A stretch of DNA of 64,000 bases from Adiantum capillus-veneris (Eukaryota; Streptophyta; Polypodiopsida; Polypodiales; Pteridaceae), in assembly GCA_014529385.2 (NCBI GenBank), contig CM043951.1, positions 107,415,384 through 107,479,383 on the forward strand. The letters run 5' to 3'. The notes under the pieces are model-generated. The model was not told the DNA's origin, made no database searches, and saw nothing but the letters and a program-made list of their open reading frames with translations. Within the stretch, counting starts at the first letter, position 1, and every line of letters begins with the position of its first letter. The position numbers were made by a program, and so were the translations under genes. Positions 1 through 11,889 of this stretch are shown here, in pieces.

Positions 1-384
1 CTCACTTTCAATGCGGTCTACCTTTTCTTTCCCTCTCTTTTGTGAGAGTGTGTGTGAATGCACCCTTACAGAGATTAAAATAATAATAATAATTCTTTCT
101 CTGCTCATTGTCTATCATTGATTGTGTGCGTGTGTGTGTATGTAAGCACACGGCCACACACTCTCTCTATGGACTCTTCTGTAGTGCTCAACAGTGCCTG
201 CACTCGTTGACCCCCCCTACTTCATGTACTACTTGATTATGAGCTGCATTAGGTGCTTTAGCTTTGCAGTGCTATTGAAGACCTACCTAATTCTTGTTGC
301 TCGATGTCGCCTTGCAGACTTTGCTTGTTTTGTTGCATTTCCCCGGGCTCTGCTCGATTTGGGCTCTACCAGCACTGCTCTGTT

Positions 385-421
<37 letters not shown>

Positions 422-1144
422 TGTGTACACACACCACACACACCCAAAGCTTTATAAATTTTGCATTTTCAAAAGCCCTCCCAAATCGTGCTGCTCTATT
501 TCCCAATTCACTTGCTGCCAATTTGACATTTTATTATTGCAAGCCCTCAAAGATTCCATTACTTCAACGCTACAGGCCTTATCCAAAATTGGCTCAGCTC
601 ATGGGTTTGATTTGAGCTCAATTCCTTGCCTTTTTATCAAGTGATTGATTTGATCTTTTTGTCAAGCTGCCAATTCATCCTTGCAATGCTCACTGTGTGA
701 GTGTGTGTGGGTAAAACACACACAACCTACTCCTCGGTTTCCTCCGTTGCTCCAATGCCTTGAGCTTCTTGTTCAATTCCCCTGCACACAAGCTCTCCAA
801 ACTTGTTTGCTTGCAATCCCCCTTTGAATCTAGTTGTAGATCTGCTTGAACTAATCTACTCAAATTTTTGCAGACACCCTTATGAAATCTCAAGATTCTC
901 TCTCCTTGATAGGGGGCTGCACGCGTCGGGACCTGCGAGCTTTGATATCCGCTTAAATATCTTCTAATCCAACTCCTTCATGAAATCTATCACCGCCAAG
1001 CTCAAGTTTGAGCTCCAAGCTCAACCATACCCGGTGAGCTCCGTCGCTTCCTTGCCAATCGTTGTGGGAAGCCGTCACACGTGTGTGGTGCAATGTGCAC
1101 AGGAAGGGAAATAAGGAGAAGGAGTGCAAGGTGTGTGGGTGGAG
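1..1144. other. No recognisable gene
   Basis: The stretch is C/T-rich with short GT tracts. Open frames around 194-644 run through the (TG)n tract and have no protein-like features. I see no conserved domain, LTR end or RNA gene here. Confidence 0.5.
389..426. repeat. (TG)n microsatellite
   Basis: A TG dinucleotide tract followed at once by an ACAC-rich stretch, giving a short imperfect inverted repeat around 410-445. Confidence 0.95.
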
Positions 1145-1846
1145 TCAGTAGACTCTAGAATGATAGGAGGTCCCTATTCGTTTAAGTATAAGAAGAATAA
1201 CAAATGTACATTGGGCGGGCGGACAACGGATGTCTGGCCCTCGAAGAAGGTGCAACACTTTTATCTCAACACCCAGATCTTTTTTGTCATCTTCAACCAA
1301 AAAACTCTTTACTTGCCATACTTCCTTCTTATAGCTCTCCTCACACCCTTTTATTAGTTTCTCAATTGTTGCCTCCTCATCACTCTTCTTACCAGATTCA
1401 AAAGCTGGGAGCTCCACTCTTGGAGCTTCTAAAGTTATCCGCAAAAGCCTTTGGTGGATGGTTCTAGTCTCTAAGTACTCTGGTCTCTCTGGTTTTCTCT
1501 ACTCTAGATCCTGACTGATTTGAGTTGTCAACACCCTCTGCTCCTACCACTGATCCACTTCCTTGGCCTTTCCCTTTGCCTTCCAAAGAGCTCTTTGCTT
1601 CTCCCGCTTCTAAGCCTTTTTGATTTGCTTCAGTTGATTGGTTGGCTCATATGTATCTCTTTGATTCACGCACACCAGAACAGGCTCTACCACCTTTTCC
1701 TTGGCCACCTCAGCTTTTAGATTGTCTGCAGGACATTTCACTGTAAAGTGTCCATACTTTCCACACATGTAGCATGTGAAATTGTGCCTGGTAAAGTCAA
1801 CTCTACCTCGACCAAAACAATTTGGGTACCATCCTCCTTTGGCCAT
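1145..1846 (-). pseudogene. Gag/nucleocapsid remnant with CCHC zinc knuckle
   Basis: On the minus strand, 1846-1610 encodes 78 residues with a retroviral-type zinc knuckle CYMCGKYGHFTVKC (C-x2-C-x4-H-x4-C, codons about 1774-1733) after a glycine/arginine-rich stretch. Such knuckles bind RNA in the Gag of LTR retrotransposons. Farther downstream on the same strand (1444-1145) a charged frame reads like linker sequence. Stops separate the two and no protease or reverse transcriptase follows, so I read a decayed gag fragment. A cellular CCHC protein exon is the alternative. No LTR or target duplication was found around it. Confidence 0.55.
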
Positions 1847-2780
1847 ATTGATGGTACTTACTCCATTGTTGATGTTTTTAGGTACCTTCTCCTATTTGAT
1901 TGGCTCTGTGTTTATCGAAGATATCATGGAAACATCATGTGCTATCATTGGACCTCTCTCATGCTTGGATTTCACTTATTGATTTTTCTCCCTTTCCCAA
2001 CATCATTTGGTTTTATCATTGTGATCCAATTTTATCTCCCAATGTTTGTGCTCGTCGTATTGTCAGTGTTTGCCTATGTTGTTGCCTCAGTCTCTGTGAG
2101 TGTGTCAACTTCTTGTCCCCCACTAGGCTTTGTCTAAGAATCTGATCATTGATGGTGGCTGCTTGTTCCTACATCATTGGTATCAATATTGATGTTTTTC
2201 TTTTGCCTTTTTGAGCTAAATGATGAGGACCAATCGATTCAGAGCATCTTTCATCTCTTTTTGAATGTTGTCTTCTGGCATACACTGAGTGTTCAAACGT
2301 TCATCTTTTGTCACCCCCTCCGATACCTGGATTTCCTTCAATTTCTTTGCCCTGAGAGTGCTCTGCTTATCATTGTATTCTTATTTTGACTCCTTTGCCA
2401 TTGTACTGATGTGATCTTGATTTTTGATAAATGATGTGGCAGCTCTCTGTCCTCGTGTTGAGCATTGTACAAGCATTGTGAGTGATTAACTTTGAGCTCT
2501 AAATGGGAGATTGGTTCCTATCAAGAGCTTTAGCTCATCATGTGATTACCAAAATGTAATGAGTTGGATTGCTTTGACAGTAATTCCAAAGTTAGACTTG
2601 GAGTACTCTATTGGTTCACGTTCTCAGATGACTAGATAAGAAATTCAGACTTTAGATAATTGATGAGGACTTCAACTGAATTGAAGTCCTCAACTGAATT
2701 GATGAGGACTTCAACTGAATTGACATCACGCTAGATGAACAAAAGGAACTAAATTAAACTAAAAGACTTTAGATTATAGA
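1847..2780. other. No clear gene; short repeat at 2663-2725
   Basis: The minus frame upstream of the zinc knuckle is full of stops. Around 2663-2725 a GATGAGGACTTCAACTGAATT unit occurs twice with an inverted partial copy (GAAGTCCTCAACTGAATTGA) between, making a small hairpin-prone repeat. Nothing else is visible. Confidence 0.45.
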
Positions 2781-2782
2781 TA

Positions 2783-3092
2783 TGGGTGAAAGCATGAAAA
2801 GGTGGTCAGGTTTTGGGCCAAAATTGGTGGATCACTTTGGTACTTTCATATTGTGTGAGGGTCTAGTCTAAGTCAATTAGAAGGTACCAAGATTTGGAAA
2901 CATCACTTCAAGATTTCATCAATTTTTGAAATGCAAGCATGCAGCAAAAGGTAATCTGCTCAGTGCCGGCACGCGCCAAGGTCGCGTTGCATGGATTGAT
3001 CCTGCTTGCAAATCTTTAGAAGCTCACTTTCTGTTGTGATGTGACACTAGTGCCACGATATTGCTGACAACCATTTCTTCCTCAAGGTAGTG

Positions 3093-3170
<78 letters not shown>
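2783..3170 (+). repeat. Left terminal inverted repeat
   Basis: Starts TGGGTGAAAGCATGAAAAGG and contains a GGTACTT motif at about 2838 and a GGTACC at about 2884. It ends in the (CT)n tract at 3095-3170. It pairs with 12890-13151 on the other strand. Identity is high only in the outer 24 bp. Confidence 0.5.
3095..3170. repeat. (CT)n microsatellite
   Basis: An uninterrupted CT tract of about 76 bp. It mirrors the (GA)n tract near the opposite end of the putative transposon. Confidence 0.95.
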
Positions 3171-3174
<4 letters not shown>

Positions 3175-3443
3175 TAAGGGTGTTGCATTCATTGTTGGTT
3201 GAGATTTGATAGTTTTTTTATTGGGATACGAGAAATGAAGACACCACCACGAAAGTGCACCTTACCAAACAAATCACCGATTGAGGTGTCATCCACCATC
3301 TTGCATTCCAGCAGTAGCAAACGGCCCAAGAGTGGTGCAAGTTTTTTCTCAAAGGACACCTTTCTTGCCTCTGATAAGAGCAATGGTATAATCACCCATT
3401 TCCTTTTTGGTTAAAAATTAGTACTTTTTGGTTAAAAAATTAG

Positions 3444-4361
3444 ATGTTAAAGGATTTCCACTGTTTTTCCCATGTCCACATCTCATTAGTTTATTACATT
3501 GAATGCATAGTTTTACATGGCGGAGGAAGTGTTTTGACTAATCCCCTTCCCTCTGAATTTTTGTGCTCAATAGTAGCATCTCCAAAGGCTCAATATCCCA
3601 AGCAGACCAGATTCTTCTTTACTCGACATGACCTACACGAAGAGTACGGTCTAAGTTTGGAAGAAAGGCAAGATGTACCAACATTTGTCTGATGAGGATT
3701 GGCTGGCAGTCTTCACAAAGAAAAGGGAGAAGGGTGCCAGGATCTTCTTGCATATGGTGCAGCCTAAATATACAGAATAATGTAGGTTATTGTTTCACAA
3801 AGTATATCAAGCCATACCAACCAGCCAAGAAATCACACACAAGTTTTCAACCTTGTTTGTATATGAGAGATGCCCAACTCCCATGCAAAGTCCAACGGGT
3901 CAGTGGAAGGTTGCATGGGCTGCTTTTGGGGAACAGGTCATAGATCACTGCAAGAAGCTCCCGGACGGGATGGACAAAAAGCTCAAGAATGGACTGACTG
4001 CGATGAGAATGGTCATCATGTGACTTGGACCACACAATCCATTCCAAAGGCTCTCATTGACCATGGGGGGATAACTTCTATTTCCTACAGTTTGAGCCCT
4101 CACTCATTTTTGAACTGCAACTCTTTTAATCTCCAAATCGTGGCAAAAGTGGAGCAGATGTTGGTTGCAAGAAAGAGTACACTAGAGAGTGTGAAAAGCA
4201 CACTAAATGCAGACCAAGTGCAACTACAAGAGAAAAGTCAGAGCATATGGAAGATAGAGGGAACATCTTCAGCTGCAGTAGTGCTTCCAGGGAAATTGAC
4301 TGAGCTTCAAACACTGAAAGACAGCATGGAGGGAGGATTATGTGGTGCATCTGATTCTTAG
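3444..4361 (+). pseudogene. 5' coding segments of the RING/HAD-type gene (unknown domain)
   Basis: Three plus-strand segments look coding. The first is about 3510-3692, ending GLSLEERQDVPTFV. The second starts about 3692 (DEDWLAVFTKKREKGARIFL), continues after one stop, and reaches about 4022 with a KLPDGMDKKLKNGLTAM ending. The third, about 4141-4361, is a heptad-like stretch (VEQMLVARKSTLESVKSTL). Frame changes and an in-frame TAA near 3780 separate them. They may be exons of one gene continuing into the RING and HAD segments downstream, or a decayed copy. I recognise no named domain here. Grouping them in one gene is inference from strand, order and spacing. Confidence 0.35.
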
Positions 4362-4570
4362 CTGATGGTAATTGATGCAAAGATCATTGTCAAGTGCATT
4401 GACAGCTCTAGGGGCTGATGCAAGCAACTCAAAGATTAGAGATGACGTTGATCGTATAGAGGTATGCAATGTAAAACTAAACCTTTCATTTAGGTTTTTA
4501 AGTGCAATGTAAGTACCATGTGAACTTTCTAAGTGGTTCATAGAGTTTTGGGATATTACCTGACAAGTAC

Positions 4571-5060
4571 AACTCTCAAGATTCAACACCTGACTCTAAT
4601 TATGTTTTGCATGGTACTTTCCACAAGTCCCAATGGAGTTTTTTTGGTACTTAACAAGGCACAAGTAGATAGAAGTACACAAACTCCACCATTTAACAAG
4701 GATTAAATATGTCATGGTACTTTATATAAGTACCAATGGATCCATATGGGTGCTTCACAAAGCCTAGGGATGGTAAAAACGAGGCATAACTCTTAGATTC
4801 CACCATGTGATTTTGATTATATACACCATGGTACTTTTTGTAGTTATCAATGAGGCATTGTTGGTGCTTCATAGAGTGCTTATAAATGGTAGCAAATAGG
4901 TAGAACTCTCAAAATCCAACATTTGACTATGATTGAGTAGATCATGGTACTTTTGGTAAGTATCAATGCAAGTTTAGTGACCAGTGGTTCACAAATCTTA
5001 GTGATGGTGGTGGAAATCACAAACTCCTCCATTAGACTAGGATTAAAGGTACTTTGTGAG
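4571..5060 (+). repeat. Degenerate tandem repeat, unit about 103-116 bp
   Basis: Repeat starts are marked by ATGGTACTT at 4611, 4714, 4828 and 4944. Each is preceded about 40 bp upstream by an AACTC...CCA/CAAC block and followed by AAGTA(C/T)CAATG and then GGTGCTTCA-like sequence. Each unit contains the GTACTT/AAGTAC inverted pair. A partial fifth unit starts near 5020. The array sits in a probable intron, before the acceptor at about 5454. Confidence 0.75.
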
Positions 5061-5453
5061 GCTAAGTAATATGGTAGCTTTTTATATGGTAGTTCAAATT
5101 CAAGGTACAACCAAGAGTACCCACATAGGCACTTTATACATATTGTTGTATTACTTGGTAGAGTTTATAGTACCTATCATAGATTCATTGACAAAATATA
5201 TGCCTTTATCTTTCAAGGTACCTTTCATAGGTCGATACTTTGAAAGTACATATGTCCTGTTTCCAAAGTACCATGCATGTGTTTGTACCATGGGAAAGTA
5301 CATATGCCTTTGTTGCAAAGTGCCTTTCATATGTGCTTGGTAAGTTCTTATGATTGGTACATGAGCTTGTCCTTGGTACTCTCACAGGTACTTAGAGTGT
5401 ATCCTTGGTACTTTTTTGACATGGACTAATATTTACTTGTCAATTGTGGTGCA
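5061..5453 (+). repeat. GTAC-rich repeat tail and probable intron end
   Basis: The sequence continues with many GGTACTT, AAGTACC and GTACATATG motifs in no strict period. It ends in a pyrimidine-rich stretch and TTGTGGTGCAG at about 5454, a credible 3' splice site just before an open coding frame. Confidence 0.5.
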
Positions 5454-5454
5454 G

Positions 5455-5833
5455 AAAGAACTAATTGAGCTGGAAAGATTAGAAGCTACATGTGCTACTC
5501 AAGTCACATTTTGTGTGAGCTTGCTAGATCAAGTGAAGAGAGGTGACTCAATGTTGCTACAACCGAGCTGGCGAGCATGGGAGTCACCGACAGGCCAAAG
5601 TGATTGTTCCAAGAGCATGTGATGCATGTGGTTTAGGTTTTGTGGCTTCCAAAGTAGCGTGTGTGTATAAACTAGCGTGTGGAAATGCATACCATGCTTT
5701 GTGTTTTGCTAGATGGGCTGGGTCAGAGAAAGAATGTGCCAACCCTTCCTGTAAGCAGAGTATTCCGGAATTGGCAAAGTTGATACATGTGCATAATGGT
5801 TGGTTTTGTATTCTCCATGTCTATCAAGATTAA
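5455..5833 (+). pseudogene. RING/PHD-like cysteine-rich domain segment
   Basis: After the splice acceptor, a frame beginning KELIELERLEAT runs to about 5590, then a one-base frame change leads into a cysteine-rich domain. That domain has CDAC, then ACVYKLACGNAYHALCF, then CANPSC (about 5618-5752). The C-x2-C, C-x4-C, H-x2-C, C-x4-C order resembles RING or PHD-like zinc folds. RING domains usually act as E3 ubiquitin ligases and PHD folds bind chromatin, but the spacing does not let me choose. The frame change makes this copy suspect. It lies between GTAC repeats and an acidic linker, upstream of the HAD segment on the same strand. Confidence 0.5.
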
Positions 5834-5869
5834 TAGAGTTTGTTAAGAATGTAAATTTTTTTTTTTGAT

Positions 5870-6700
5870 TACACAAGCTACAACTTCTGTGGTGTAGTTG
5901 CATGTTCCAGTCATATGCCATATGTGGCAACATTACCAGCTGAGGTGACAAACCTGAATGTTGATCGAATTCCGGAAGCCCACACCATAGACACAGACAT
6001 GCAACTTGATGATCAGTAAACTCCAGGTGGCAGGGAAGGTTCATCCTTGGCAAGTGACAAAACTCTGGCTTGCAAGGAAGGCTCGCATGTGGCAATTGAC
6101 AAAACCCCAGCTGCTGAGGTGGAACCCTCTCAACAGACAGTAAAACCAGAACCAAAGGAAACTGAACCAATGGAAGATGTTGATGTTAAGATGATAGATT
6201 CTATAGCACAAGAGGGGGTGGAAGCAGAGAAATGCATGGTTCATGGTGATGCAGATCCAAATTCCCCTGTCTTCCTTAGTGATATGGTGAAGAAGTCAAG
6301 GAAGTGAAAGCAACATGCTAATGGTAAGTTGTTTTGTCTATCTAGGACTTGGCTCCCTATAGGCATTGAATGATTTTTATTGATGTGTCTCTTTATGGTG
6401 CAACTGGACAATCCAAAAATATGCGAGCATCAGAGGTGAGCCGCTCAAAGCAGCAAAGTAACAAGGATGAGGAAGAGAATGATGGTGAGACCTCTTTTAC
6501 TCATGTTCATGAAAATCATCTCAGCATGTAGAGGAAGTTTGTAGGGTTAACCTCATTGATAGTTTTATCTCTATAGCTCATGTTCATGCTCATCAATGTG
6601 TAAGTCGCTTGGGTTTTGGTTTTAGGTGGAGATGGAAAGTCGATGAGCGAGGAAGTTCCAAAGTCACCGCCTCCTGCAAAGAAGTCCCCCAGAAAAAGTA
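5870..6700 (+). pseudogene. Acidic/lysine-proline linker segments
   Basis: Short coding-like segments follow the RING-like domain. About 5880-6307 is rich in E, D and P (for example PEPKETEPMEDVDVKMID) and is interrupted by a stop at 6018. About 6421-6485 contains SKQQSNKDEEEND. About 6626-6700 reads EVPKSPPPAKKSPRKSTP and ends in a stop. GTGAG and GTAAG donor-like sequences follow two of them. This is low-complexity linker sequence expected between domains of a nuclear protein. No enzymatic motif is visible. Confidence 0.35.
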
Positions 6701-6959
6701 CTCCCCTCTAGCATTCCAGTATTATTTCCCACCCCCCAAAGCCTCGTGTTTGCAAAAAATCGTGACATTGAAGACACTTCATGTCTGCACTCTCTTGTAA
6801 TGACAAAATCTTTGATTCTTGCTTTTTGAATAGAAATGAGAATTTTATGTTGGCCTCCATTTCTCTATCTCTCAATTTATTGCAATCGTCACTCTTGTTT
6901 TGATTAAAAAGTGCTTAGTCTACTCCTTGAAGCATGTAAAACCCATGTCTTTTATAGAG

Positions 6960-7840
6960 ATACCAAAAGAAAAGGGGACTCTCAAATTGCATGTCGAAGA
7001 AATAATAATTATCAAATATCCACTGTCCTATATTCCAAAAACCATCACATCGCTGCCATTTGATATCCCCTCACGACCAGCATTAGTGTTTGATCTTAAC
7101 GGTGTCCTCTGTACTTCATGGATTGAAGATCTTGATAACCCGGATGCTGAGCCACCTGATCTTGAAACTGTTGGGTTCGACCTCATCAACAAAAAGGATG
7201 ATAGGTTTGATTGAGGCTTTAAGGTATTTTTGTTGTATGTATGATTTGTGCATGCCCACAGAGCGGGAATTGTTGTTCTTCAAGTACCTCTTTGTTCCCA
7301 AGGATGCAAAATAGTTCTTATCTTGGGTTGTGGGTTGGGCAAATATTTACATCTGGAGTTCAGCAATGCTAGTCAAGGCGGCTTTTGGGGGGCTTTGTGA
7401 CTGCTTCAACGGACAGGCTGGACAACAATTATGTGATGTAGACACATTCAAAATGGTAGGTGGAAAACCAATCTTTTTCAAGAATCTGTGAAATTTTCTA
7501 AAGCTGGTTCTGCGATACGGTATGAGAAATGTGCTATTGATTGACAACATTCTTTATAAATTTCATTATGATTTTCTTGGTTCCTACATCATTGTACCTG
7601 GCCTTGAGGATCGGAGTATTGAATTCTTGTCCAAGGATTTGCAAGAGGTTATTGCCAAGTGGCATGATGCTACGGATTGGTAAGCCGAAGCTTTCACCTT
7701 CAATATGAAGCCTACATTGGAGGACAACTATGTTAAAGATGCACTCAAGCGAGGTGGAAAGACGACCAATTTATGGAGAATACTTGATGAGGCCACATTT
7801 GATGCCAATGAAATTTTAGCCCTAGTATCTCATCCTTAAA
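6960..7840 (+). pseudogene. FCP1/SCP-like HAD phosphatase domain, broken
   Basis: The frame around 7043-7208 reads PSRPALVFDLNGVLC, the first motif of HAD phosphatases (Dx(D/N)GxL; D codon 7092-7094), but with Asn at the second position. Downstream frames carry ANIYIWSSAM (motif II-like, about 7340-7368), a KPIFF segment, and NVLLIDN (motif III-like, about 7528-7548, second Asp changed to Asn). The tail contains IVPGLEDRSIEFLSKDLQEV. In-frame stops at about 7212, 7311, 7488 and 7681 break it. Some may lie in small introns (a GTATTT donor after 7222 and a CCCACAG acceptor at 7261). FCP1/SCP-type enzymes dephosphorylate the RNA polymerase II tail. The altered acidic residues argue against normal catalysis here. 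Confidence 0.5.
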
Positions 7841-8817
7841 AAGCTCATGTAATTTTAGGAAGCCAAGCTTTGTAGAGAACCATTGTACTACTATGTTTTG
7901 TCATTACAACTTAATGCTCTCTACTAACCCATGTATATGCCTACTTCCCATGAGCGATGGGTTTTTGGATAACATTTTGAATGCCTCTATACTGAGTGAT
8001 TAACATGTAACTTATCAGCAACACGAAAGTTGAATTTATAGTTATTCCATTATGTCAGTTTAACATGCTTTGGACTCTAATTTTTGTGCTTTGGACTCAA
8101 TTAATGTTGTGGGTAGTGTGTGTGTTTGGTTGTGGCTATGGATGGTGCCAAACATGTAAGTTAAGTGTTTTTGAAGCCATGTTGTGTAGTCATTAGAGGC
8201 CTCTTGTCATTACAATCATGTGTTTTAGCATTCTAGCACTAGAAAGTAACAATACAGGTACCAACCAAGGTACTTGGTGTACCTGATGTGTAGGCAGGTA
8301 TTTTAAAAGGGAACTTTCAAAACACCCACAATGGTAGTTTAGGGTACCCTATCTGCAGACAAATACAAGTGAAGAATGTAGGAGACTAACAATGGTACTT
8401 AAAGTAACTAATTTACAAATATGTTCCATGCATGTTATTTTAAGTACCTAATCTGCACACTTCTACATTATAGAACATGCACTAAAAACTTGTCATGGTA
8501 CTTTGAGACTACCTGGATACCCCCTTTAAGGACCTGAACAAGCAATTAGATGCTTGAAACCTGAATTGTAGTAAGTTTTAAATTACTTTGAAGTACACAT
8601 GTTGGTACAATAAATGGGAGATAGACAGTTTGTTGTCAGCACTCTGATATCATGTGAGAAGTGGTGATGGGAGAGAGAAACACACCACACATGGACTGTA
8701 GAAAGAGAAAAGAGAACCAAGAGGCTACATTTGTGATTAGGTGTTTTGGGAGGACTCGGGTATAACAAACAAAAATTGCAGCAAAACAATGGTTATTAGC
8801 CTCAAAGATACAAAGAC
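7841..8817. other. Convergent intergenic region with GTAC motifs
   Basis: Lies between the 3' ends of the plus-strand HAD segment and the minus-strand transposase. Between 8240 and 8600 there are repeated AAGTACC/GGTACTT/GTACCT motifs like those at 4.6-5.4 kb. No coding signal is visible. Confidence 0.5.
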
Positions 8818-10711
8818 CTACAATACCATTGGCATGTTGTTGTACACATTATTGTAAACCTCTGGAGATAATGTGAACTTATGTGGCTCTCCATGCAAGG
8901 GCTCCAAAGGTATCTTGATGGATAGAACCAAGTGTGATGCCAATAACAATTTTGGCTGGTCAGGAGGTATGTAATGAACATCCTTGGTACCATTGACTAG
9001 CTCATAGTAGTAGCCCTCAACCAAATAGGAATTTGGAAAAATGCAGTTGTCCCAAGAATCTCTTAGAGTTTGAGCACCTCAAGAGGTAGAAGTTTTCTCC
9101 GTCTTCATTCGTATTTGTGTGATAAAGTTGTCACCTACATGCAGAGCATCAATAATGGCATCATGATGTCCACCATACATAGGCAAATCTGATCCTTCAT
9201 CGTCACTTGACCGATCACTTTTTTTGTCACTGCTGTTCAAGGGTTCGATGGCAATAAACTTTCATTTTTCGACACGTGTGATGTTAAGGCATCACCTCCA
9301 ATATTGTGACATACAAAACTAACAAAAAAATTAGAGAGCTCTGTAGCGAAGTGCACACTTATCAATCCTAGCGTGTCCATTCACACAATGCAAAGAGCGT
9401 GACCCTTCCACTCGCTTGCAATTCCATTTCCTCTCCCTTGTCACATATGCCACTTTGATGTCCCAAAAAATCCGAGTCACATCTAACCGGGTGTTTTCAA
9501 CATGAAATTTATGTTTCAAGAAGCTAACCACATCCTTGGCACACTTCATGTGCCATGCATCAGGTTTCAATTTCTCATGTGCCAAAGACTTTTTGACAAT
9601 TGCACCAGCCCAGTCATGCTCTCCTTTGCCATGGACCGATGCAAAGAAACTCCATAGCATCTCAATGCCATTCAAAGAGTAGTACCTAGATCAATGACAC
9701 GTCTCAAAGGCTAGGAGAAAATAAGAAACCGGATATCATTTCAACAGATCAGAGAAGATAGAATACCTTGACACAAAGAAAAATGGCATGGATGCCTTGA
9801 ATTGAGCAGCACACCCGTCTGACCAGACCCAGTGCCGCTTCAAGGAGTTGAATCCTTTCTCTTGTAGCCACACAGTATGCAACTGTATGCAATGCTGCAC
9901 AAACAATGTGTCATGCTCTTTGTCATTAGAGATGTAAACATGTATATACTTCAACACCATGTCAGCCTCATCTCGAACATAGGTGATGTGCACCAAGATT
10001 GTGACTTGTGAATAGTACCAATGCATTGATTAGATTTCATTTTTCTCTTTGAAAGAGTAATTCCTAGTAAAGTCTACAACAAAGACTACCACGTCTCTAG
10101 GAAACCTTTGAATGCAATCTTTGAATTGCTGAGATTGCCACCTGGCAATGAAATTGTGTCTGATGTAGGTGGTTAGATGCTTTTTAAGGAAGGATGTAAA
10201 ATCTGCACATCCCTCCTTGACCAATAGATCATTGTGCTTCTTGCCTTCTTGATGGGCTGATGCAATGTCTTCAAACACCTTTACTAAAATCTAGAATTAA
10301 TTTTTAGATTCTTCTTTTGGACAGAGCACTAACCGTTGTGATCCACATTGATCACATTCTCCCTTTAAGCAAGAGAGCTTATGAAATGTAGACTCATCTA
10401 GCTTCGGACATAATACCATCTCAACCAATTTGTCGATGCTATTGCATGTATGCAATAGCTCCACACTTTCCTATATCCTCTTCTATGAAGCATACTTGAC
10501 ACGTGCAGCCACACCCTTCACTGTGCACTGTCTTGCTTTGTCTCATCTGGTTGAATGCATCCTTGAGGTATATCGTCTCTATGTGAGCAATGCAACAACA
10601 AGTGTACCTATGCTTCAACTTGCGAACAAAGCAAGGCTTCAATCTCTCAAAACATATGAGAGAGATCTTGATGTGTGAATATTGCATTTGGAATCTCCTA
10701 TAGATTTCCAC
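8818..10711 (-). pseudogene. DDE-like transposase gene (HGKG type), broken
   Basis: Minus-strand frames in order: 10711-10439 is Cys/His rich (TCCCIAHIE, then CGCTCQVC). About 10430-10279 carries CLKGECDQCG. 10278-10030 has FVVDFTRNYSF. 10026-9736 has HWVWSDGCAAQFK. 9675-9331 has FFASVHGKGEHDWAGA. 9060-8818 is the tail DSWDNCIFPNSYL...EVYNN. A zinc-binding N-terminus followed by three acidic motifs (VVDF, WSDG, HGKGEHD) fits an RNase H-fold transposase; from memory this motif set recurs in uncharacterised plant and animal transposon proteins. A TAA at about 10029-10027 interrupts the frame where Gln is expected (KNEI-stop-SMHWY), and 9060-9330 has further stops. It probably mobilised the surrounding TIR element. 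The assignment is by motif only. Confidence 0.55.
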
Positions 10712-10789
10712 CTGTTCAATGAAAAGAAAATCTCATTAAAACTTTGAGGCTGTGAAGAGAAGGTTAAATTCATTGCAACTTGAACATTC

Positions 10790-11650
10790 TACCTAACATG
10801 GTACTTTTGCTAGGTACTAAAGTACCTAAGCCATTGTAAATGGTACTTTATGAAGTACTAGTTTTTGCAAAGTACCTAAGTCCTTGAAATTGATAATTTA
10901 ATAAGTACCACAGAGAGTACATTTAAAGTACCTATATACCTAGAGTTTGTATTCCAAAAGTACATGCTGGTAGTCGCATGCTATCTTCTACCTAATCTCA
11001 AGGTACTTTGGAAGCTTCCAAGTAGCCCAAGAGCGCCTATTGGTATGTACTTTCATAGTTGTAAAGGACCTATGAGTTTACAAAGGTGGTTTTAAACTAC
11101 CATTAAATGTGCATTCGTTGTCGAAGAGGACCCTAATATAACTTATGAGTCTATATTGGTGCTTTTGAGCACCAACCCCTTTGACATGGTAGTATTACTA
11201 GCATCTACATGTAGGTACTCTAGGTAATTTTCAATGTAATATATTTCTACAAGGTACATGTAGCAAAATTGGTAGTGTTGAAGTACCTAGTCTATGCACT
11301 TTGGCTTAATGCACTTTTTTTTGCCTTTATGTATACTTGAAGTACTTGTTTGACCTCATGCTAGCTTCTACCCAAGGTGAAGGTATTCTTCATGGTTCTA
11401 AGTATTTTAGGAGATCCATGAGTATATATTGGTGGTTGAAGAGTTTGTATACACTATACCTATGGTGCTTGCTATGGTGATAGTAAAATATATTTGAGTT
11501 TATATTGGTGCTCCAAGAGTACAAAAAGATTTTCTTTTGGAGTGTACATGCCTCTAGGGCTTCACAGACAACATTATACATGATGTAATACTACCTAAAT
11601 GCAATTACTACCTATACGCATGGTACCTATACTAGAGCATGCAAGAGAAC
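10790..11650. repeat. GTAC-motif-rich degenerate repeat region
   Basis: Many GGTACTT, AAGTACC and TAGGTACT motifs, with blocks such as GAGT(T/C)TATATTGGTG(C/G)T recurring at about 11147, 11422 and 11494. It resembles the arrays at 4.6-5.4 and 8.2-8.6 kb and probably belongs to the same transposon. No ORF of interest. Confidence 0.6.
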
Positions 11651-11889
11651 AAAATAATTCAAGAACTTTTAAAGCATACCTGGGACTCGTCAAGCAAATG
11701 TATTGGATGCTTTATGTAAGATTTTCACCCCAAATGCCTTTGATACACATCCTTTTTGTTTGGGGACACTCGCGTCTCCGTCTGCCAAAAAGAAAACACA
11801 ATGCCTCTTATCTATTACGTGATGCAATTACTTTGAGGTTGTTGACGTCGGCATAATTGCAATGGAAATGCTTCTGCTTCAACCTGCTG

